Shown: positions 57,144 through 64,000 of the stretch, in pieces
Numbering within the stretch: the first letter of the stretch is position 1
Layout of the letters: each line of letters opens with the position of its first letter
Source: Pratylenchus scribneri
Lineage: Eukaryota; Nematoda; Chromadorea; Rhabditida; Pratylenchidae
DNA length: 64,000 nucleotides
NCBI GenBank assembly: GCA_030063045.1
Contig: JAQSEB010000107.1
Span: forward strand, 558,001-622,000
Reading direction: 5' to 3'
Translations under genes and position numbers: made by a program
Notes under the pieces: generated by a model
The model's input: only the letters and a program-made list of their open reading frames with translations
Database searches by the model: none
What the model was told of the DNA's origin: nothing

Positions 57144-60100
57144 ATTAATTTAAAATTAATCTTATTTAAAAATTAAAAAATGAAGAATTTTTTAATATTT
57201 AAATTGGTTAAAATGGTCTTAAATTTGTTTAATTTCAATACAAATAAAATAAAATATGAAATTATTAATTGACGACAGAAATATGAATATGTTTTTGAAC
57301 TGGAAAATTAAGAAGAAGAATATAAAATTGTATGGGACAAAAAAACAAATAATATCTCATATGAATAATGGAGTTTAAGAGGAGAAAATGTAATTTATCG
57401 GGGAGGAGGACGATAATAAAATTTGTGGACAATTTGAAATAAACAGAACTTTTTTATTTTTTAGAAATTTATTTTTTTGGTCAAGTGATTTGATAATAAT
57501 TAATTTGATATATATCATTCACTTTTATAGAAATTTTTTAAAATTCATTTTATAGTAAATAGATGTGGAATAATTTAATATTTTTTAAATTAATTTTTTA
57601 CTGGAATTTTCATCTGTAAAGTTCATTTAATTTTGACATAATTTTTCTTTAAAAATTTAATATATTTTTAAAAAATAATTCTATGGGATTAATTAAATTT
57701 ATTTAAAATTTCTTATATAAAAAAAAAATAAAATAATTATCATTATTTTTAGCCTTTTTTGAATGCGCCCGCATTGGATGGATTTCCTTACATAATTTTG
57801 GCCTATTATGGATTGAGTAAAAATACTACAATTCTTTCTGTGAAGATCAAAATAATTCTGCAATTTTTATTTTTGAAATTTTTATTTTTGAAATTATTAA
57901 TTTTTATTTATTTTTGTTGGCATTCTTTTGATAGTAAAAAAGCATTTTTTCGGTAAAAAAAGTAATTTATTCGGAAAAAATATTACCTTAAAAAATTGTT
58001 CTAATATTTTATATTTGAATAACAAAGAAAACAAATTTTCTTCAACGAAAAGATAAAATTAATCAATCACTATAATTTGCAGTCAAGAATTTTATTTATA
58101 AAATTTATATCATCTTTATTTTTATTTTAAAAATTTTAAATTTGATATAAAAATTTAAAATAGTTAATAATATTCTATAAAATTGAATTTTTACAAATTT
58201 TTTCCAAAATTTTAAATCATATAAAATTATTTTATAGCTTTTTTACAAATTGAATTGTTGCAAATTAGCATTGATAAAATAAAATAGAATGATTCCAACA
58301 ATAATTAATTTTTGAAAACAAAAGATTTATAAAAATTTCAACTCGATTATAGCATTTTTATCATGGAAAAATGTAGTGAAATATTCCGCAGATTAATTGC
58401 ACAAAAAGAGCAACTTTTATCTTTTAGAAAAGGCAAAAATGCAATTATTTTGAAATAGAAACCATCTAAAATGCTATCAATTAAATTTTTTCATTTAAAA
58501 AATTATAATAATAAAATTTATTTACGACAAATAAAATGGTGAAAAAATTATAAATATAACAAAGAATTATATAAAGATATTGTATAGGTGAAAAATTTTC
58601 AAAAATTGGGAGAGGAAGCTAAAATTGGTGGACAAAAGGCTAATAAAATAATATTCTGGAGGAATAATGCGGATAAAGATAAGGAAAGGTATGGAATTGG
58701 AGAGAAGAGTGAAAATGTTAGAGGGAAATAAACAACTGTTCCCTCCTAGGTTCAAATAGCTCTCATATTTAATTTTTTATTTACTCTATGATGTTGTAAT
58801 TGGTTTTTTATTATTTCAATCTTTTCCAATTGAATATTTATATCATTTGTACAAATAATTTTTATGGGTTTCAAAATAAATTTATAAATGGTAATTTTGT
58901 TTCAGTCATCAGCCTGCTGGATTGAATCAATGACCACCTCTATCCCAAATTGATCTCTCAACTTTTTAAAAATAATAATTGAATACTTAATTTTAATTAT
59001 ATGGTTGAAATGAAACGGGATTCATCAAAAAATATGGAAAAGGTTTTACGCTATTTTATTATAGGTTTTGCAAATTTTAGTTGTATAAACTAAATTCAGT
59101 TAATAAAATTTGAGAGGAAAAGAAATGTGCAGAAATACTTGCAAATTATTTTACTTAATTTTCGTTGTACTAAAATGATGATTCAATTTTTAATTTGTTT
59201 TTTTTTTATTATACAAATATTCAGTTTTCATTCCTCTTTGTTTGTGATTTTTAATAAAAGAAAAAATGCCTAATACTGTAATATAAATTCAAGCATGCAT
59301 TATTTTTATGATTTTTAAAATTTTTATAAATTTTATTAAAATTTTAATTTTTGTTAATATATAAAAAAGTTGGAAAAGCTAATTTTTTGCATCCTATAAA
59401 ATATTTCTTTATTTTATTAATTTAAGTGAATATTCTTCTTTATATATTTAAAAAATGCTACAATATATTGAAATTCAAACTTTTAAAAATAAAAATAATA
59501 AATTCAGTATAAAAAATGCATTGAAAATTATTTTAAAATATAAACAAGCGCACATTTCTCAATGGACATTGATAAAAAAAAATTTAAAAAATAACAATAA
59601 AAATCCATCTGGCAGCCCAGTTTCTTTAGATTAAAAAATTATCCTACATTTCAAATTTCGAAATTGTTATTTTTTTATTTTATTTCTTTATTCATTAATT
59701 GGCCCTCCAATTTTAATAAAGTATAAATTTGAGAGATATTTATCACATTTGAACCAGGATTATTTAATGGTTTACAATATTTTTTATCAATTTTATTTAG
59801 CCCCAAATTATCTTGCTGAAAAGTATTCTAATTTCTAAATATATTTTGAGAAATATATTTAATTTAACAATACATTTATAAATGAAATTATATTTAATGA
59901 GGATAAAATTAAATTTGATTTTTATTAAAATTTTTTATTAAAATCTAAATTTTTGCTTCCCATAAATTTATTTTTTTATTAAATTAATGTAAATGAAAAT
60001 TCTTCCATAAATATTTAAATATTAAGAAGAAAAGTGGAGAAGAATTTATTTAAAAAGTACAAATTAATTCAAATTTCAAAATATAAATGATTTTTTGATT

Positions 60101-60950
60101 TATTATATATAATAATAGTTAATTGATGGTTGAAATATTTGTAAAAGAGAATACATGCTTAAGAATTTTTTTTTATTAAAAAATGATTTTAGAAATCCTT
60201 TATTTATTTATTTTTTTTGATTTATTAATTTAATTGATAATTTTTCCAAAAATAATTAAGCGCCTTGTTTATTGAATAAGAATTTATTTTCATAGTGCGT
60301 ATTTTGGTATATATTTATTATTCAGGCAGATATCTTTATATATTATGGATTTCTTATGCAAATATGTAACTTTACAAGCTCAAAACTAGTTCAAGAAAAA
60401 TATTTTGCACCAGCTATTTTAAATAAATTAAAAAAATTGAGCTCCCATTTTAATTTTCACGAAAAAGTCTTATTAGCATTTGAATAAAATAATTTACCCA
60501 AAATTTGCTTGCAAAATGCAATTTGTTGAACCAGCAATATATATAATCAATATTGTTGCCCAATAAAAGAAATATTAAAAATTTTAAGATAAAAAAATTA
60601 ATTTTTCTAATAAATTAACAAATTTCTAAAAATTTTGATAAAGAAGTATTAAACCCATAATATTTTCACACAATAATTTTAATAAAATTTTCCATTCTAA
60701 AAAGATTATAATTTAAGATTGATGTCGGAGTCGCAGGACAAAAATAATAAAAAATTAAATTAATAAAATAAAAATATTGAATAAAATCCTAAATTTGTTT
60801 TTAAATCAAAACAAAATCATTTATATTTTGAAATAATTTTAATTATTTTAATAAAAATTCGAATTCTTCATCTATGTGGTCTTTAAATATATATAATCAC
60901 TATTTTAAGTAAAAATAATAAATAAAAATAATAAATCCTATATATAATTT
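57144..60950. other. A+T-rich field with one exon-like island
   Basis: Apart from 57753-57816, no supported coding. Family-B dispersed repeat copies lie near 59394 and 59955 (CTTCCCATAAATTTATTT). Confidence 0.5.
57753..57816 (+). other. Exon-like island
   Basis: A 64-bp stretch of balanced composition between acceptor TTATTTTTAG and donor GTAAAA, reading PFLNAPALDGFPYIILAYYGL. Good splice sites at both ends but no partner exon found. Unidentified. Confidence 0.3.
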
Positions 60951-61440
60951 TAGAGGTGTGTGTTTGTATATCCCCCGATTTTCTCGAAGATGTGTGGATG
61001 GATTGAGCTGATTTTTTGGATACACAGGGGTTTTCGAGGGTGTTGATCATGAAAATATAGTTAGTTTTTGATTCACGTGATTTTACGTGATTTTGGTTTA
61101 CGGTATATCAAGTACCCTAGTTTTTGGAAGGGAATTGGTAAGCAAAGCATGGCAAGTACTTAGTAAAATGAAAAGTTTAGGGTAATCGAGGGTACTGAAA
61201 ACGATGGTGACATTGGTTTTGCATTTGGTTCAAATTTCGCGCAGTTAGGCCATAAGTTACGGCCAAGTTTGAAGGTTTTAGATTTTCATGATAGAAATGT
61301 CAAATATAGGGTAATCGAGACTGCTGAAAATGATGGTGACATTGATTTTGCATTTGGTTCAAGTCTCGCGCAGCTAGGCCATATGTTACGGCCAGATTTG
61401 ATGATGCTAGAACTTAGCCCCGAAGGGGCGAAGATTATAC
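60951..61440 (+). repeat. Repeat region with two ~133-bp tandem units and a GC hairpin
   Basis: GGGTAATCGAG begins units at about 61180 and 61311; both include GATGGTGACATT, GCATTTGGTTCAA and GGCCATA(A/T)GTTACGGCCA. A hairpin GCCCCGAAGGGGC lies near 61418-61430. Shares GGGTAATCGA and GGCCATAA phrases with the 37-38.2 kb units. The 61-codon frame inside is repeat-derived. Confidence 0.6.
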
Positions 61441-63909
61441 GGTTTTATTTTTAACACTAAATTTTCTTCCTGAAAAATGATCTAATTTCTAATAAATTTT
61501 TTAGATCATAAATATTTTATTTTAATTTAAAATTCATTAATAAATAAATAAATATACTTAAATTTGAAATTTTTTAAAAATTCTTTTGTGAAAAACAACA
61601 ATTTTTGTTTTCTGTAAATTTATTTTTATTATTTGATTAATTTAAATGAACATACTTCATTTAAATTTAAAAATCGAAATAAATTATTTAGTTTTAAAGG
61701 ATTATCTAGTCAACAATAATTTCCAGCTCGAAACTGGTGTTTAAAATGAAAAAAACCTGCTTTGGAATTAGGAATATTTTTTGAATTCATTTTGATGTTT
61801 TTTTTTAAATTTTAATAATTCACTAATAAAATAAATATTTAATGATTGTACGTTTTGTATATGATATAAGCTAAAAATTCTTTTATTAAAAAGCTAATTT
61901 TGCTTCCCATAATTTTATTTCTTTATTTGATTAATTTAAGTGAGGATTCTCGCAAGATTTTAAAACATCAAAATCACGAAAGACCAGATTGAATTTAATA
62001 AAAAAATAAATAAATATTAATTAATAATACATATAAATGCTTTTATTTTAAATATGGGAAAAAATTTAAAATATAAATATAAGCAGCAGGTAGCATGTAG
62101 TAGGATGCGTAATCGGTACTTACGTATTATCTGTGCGGAGATGTGAAAAAAATGAAGTTTCTCTTTAAGATGATATTAGCGTTATGGTTTATTTTTTAAA
62201 TTTTTATTTCCCATAAAATTTTATAATTAATTATAAAATAAAATTAATCATTTTCATATTTACAATTAAAAATAAATCTGAGAATAGGAAATAGAATTAT
62301 TTTTCCTTTGATATATTTATGTACTTTATTTGAGTATTGAGTATGATTGAAAATTAGCTCTCTTGATTTAATTTAAAATTTTTTATTCGATTTAAAATTA
62401 ATATCAAAAAAGTGGAAGCAAAAGACGGCAAATTCTCTCTAACAATATATTCATATTACTAATTATAAATTTTATGAAACTTAATTTTTCATCAAATTTA
62501 TCTGTTATTTATAGGAATTTAAGAAACAGACAATTCTGTACTGTTCTTATTCTGTTTTAAATAATGAAATTCGAACAGGGAAAACAATATCACCAGAGCA
62601 TAAAGGATAGAATCACCGGAATATGGAAAACATTGATGAGGATGTATAAATAAGTAAACAATTTTTAAAAAATAACTTTTTCAACCCATAAATTTATTAT
62701 TCTAAATTAATAATTTAAAAGAAATTTTTCTGAAAAATTTATAAAATAAATCATCGAGAGCACCCTCCAATTTTATAAATAAAAAATAATTTTTAAAATA
62801 ATTATGTCAATATTAATTAATTTATCAATGATATTCGATCTTAACTCATCTAATAAATTTTCCGAATTTAATATAATATTAGAAAACGTAATAATGAATA
62901 AAAATTTTTTATTTTTTGAAAATTTATTTTTTATTTTAATATTAATTGGGATTGCAGTTGCTGTTCTGTTTATCTTTTTATAAAATTTATTGATATTTTA
63001 AAATAAAATTAATGGGAATATTTATGAGTTTAATTTTTTCCAAATTTTTAGAAGAGTAAAAATGGTGCTAGGAGTAAATGATGCTGTAATGATCGAGGAA
63101 AAAAATTTTATTTTTATTTAATTTTCAACCAATATTTTATGGATTCCAAAAAAGAGCATTTCAATTTTGAGTGCAAAATTGTGAATTTTGATTCGTAAAC
63201 AATTATAATGTCTAATGATGCTGCTATTGCTGATGGTGGTGAATTAATTTCCGTAACCTAATCCTAATCTATGTCATATTTGGCCTAATTGAAGGATAGA
63301 ATTTAGCGGAGTGTGGATTTAACACTCAATTTTATTTGGGGAGTCGTCCTTGCACAATGAATTGCCCAGATTAATTAGAATAAATTAATTTCTACGATTC
63401 AAAATTTTGAATTATTAAATTAAATTTGTGTTTTAAAAATTTATTGTCCTAATTATATTTTATAAATATTCAAATTTGATTTATTTATTTATAAATACAC
63501 TCTTAAAATTGTTTTATAAATTTCTAAAAAATACAAATTCCAGCCAAAGGAGGAACCCTTTGATTTTCTAGAATATTTAGAGAGATTCAATCTTCCATTT
63601 AAGAAAACACAAAACTTGAGAATTATTAAATTTCTAATAATATTAGAATGAAAAAAAAAAGAATCAGGACATTCACCACATTTAAATTTAATAAATAAAT
63701 TTTTGAGATGCGCACTAAAAAGTTGCCCCTAGGATGTGCAAGTCCCAAATCGAGAAAATCCCTAGAAATCCAGATTTTTTTGTTCAAAATGTAAAAGCAT
63801 CTTTCTAGTATATAATTAATAAAAAAGGTATTTATAAAAATTTTGTTTATTATGTTTAATAAAATAAATTTTTAAATAAATAAAGAATAATAATATTAAT
63901 TATTAACAT
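61441..63909. other. A+T-rich field with weak exon-like islands
   Basis: Family-B repeat copies near 61613 and 61903. Weak islands: 62564-62653 (+), ATG with MKFEQGKQYHQSIKDRITGI then TAA; 63208-63261 (+), ATG with MSNDAAIADGGELIS and a possible GTAACC donor. Neither has a partner exon. A possible AATAAA for the next gene (minus strand) is at 63846-63851. Confidence 0.35.
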
Positions 63910-64000
63910 TTAGTCACTGGACATTGTCCCATCCACATCATCCTCGATAGCGGTAATGCCAAATGGTTCAATTTCTACTGGAGTTGGCCCAGCCAATATT
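63910..64000 (-). CDS. 3' end of a host gene running off the window
   Basis: On the minus strand the frame enters at the right edge and reads ILAGPTPVEIEPFGITAIED, then DVDGTMSSD and TAA (63910-63912). Balanced composition, no stops, acidic C-terminus, and a plausible AATAAA 60 bp downstream. No domain recognisable in 29 residues, so product unknown. Confidence 0.6.
   Translation of the reverse strand, partial: ILAGPTPVEIEPFGITAIEDDVDGTMSSD

Noticed and set aside
63720..63800. Short balanced-composition patch (TTGCCCCTAGGATGTGCAAG)
   Set aside because: No open frame with splice sites or start; too short to call.

Overview
The window looks like a gene-poor, very A+T-rich stretch of a eukaryotic, probably nematode, genome. 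A root-knot-type plant-parasitic nematode is my best guess, by inference only. Support comes from the extreme A+T bias, short introns with T-rich acceptors, a Cer7-like BEL/Pao retrotransposon carrying a phlebovirus-type glycoprotein region, and many short inverted-repeat DNA transposons. No bacterial gene organisation is visible, and almost all long open frames outside 42.6-57.1 kb are low-complexity or repeat-derived.

The dominant object is a 14.5-kb BEL/Pao LTR retrotransposon on the minus strand (42627-57138). Its 369-bp LTRs read as identical and it is flanked by a 5-bp target duplication GATTT. Read 5' to 3' on the minus strand it has a primer binding site, an Arg/Gln-rich leader frame, Gag, zinc knuckles plus retropepsin, RT/RNase H, then integrase fused in one open frame to a two-glycoprotein, phlebovirus-like envelope region whose stop codon lies inside the 3' LTR. 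A second, 4.1-kb element (50155-54232), in the same orientation, is inserted in its protease/RT region. That element has identical 554-bp LTRs, target duplication ATTTT, its own primer binding site, and one 888-codon frame that starts Gag-like but has no protease, RT or integrase, so it looks non-autonomous. The insertion breaks the host element, which probably also carries two one-base frameshifts.

The rest is mostly non-coding repeat. Four short elements have hAT-type ends and 8-bp target duplications (8758, 30525, 39075, 39797), each with an internal minisatellite. Two long-palindrome foldback elements share ends and 8-bp duplications (14520, 19565). Other inverted-repeat elements lie at 26.1, 34.5 and 41.0 kb. 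Copies of a GC-rich hairpin-ended element, possibly Helitron-like, lie at 3.46 and 38.5 kb. A 1.28-kb inverted repeat pairs 10.8-12.1 kb with 23.7-25.0 kb. A T-rich minisatellite field fills 20.95-22.1 kb. Two 580-bp tandem units at 37.0-38.2 kb carry tRNA-like A box, B box and oligo-T features with abnormal spacing.

Host genes are few. The best are a two-exon gene for a small secreted cysteine-rich peptide (1500-1717, +) and the 3' end of a gene running off the right edge (63910-64000, -). A weaker two-exon secreted-peptide candidate lies at 32556-32770. Several exon-like islands (10.0, 18.9, 29.1, 30.0, 30.5-31.1, 57.8 kb) look like isolated or decayed exons, one of them split by a hAT-type element. 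All calls were made by eye, without alignment or database searches.
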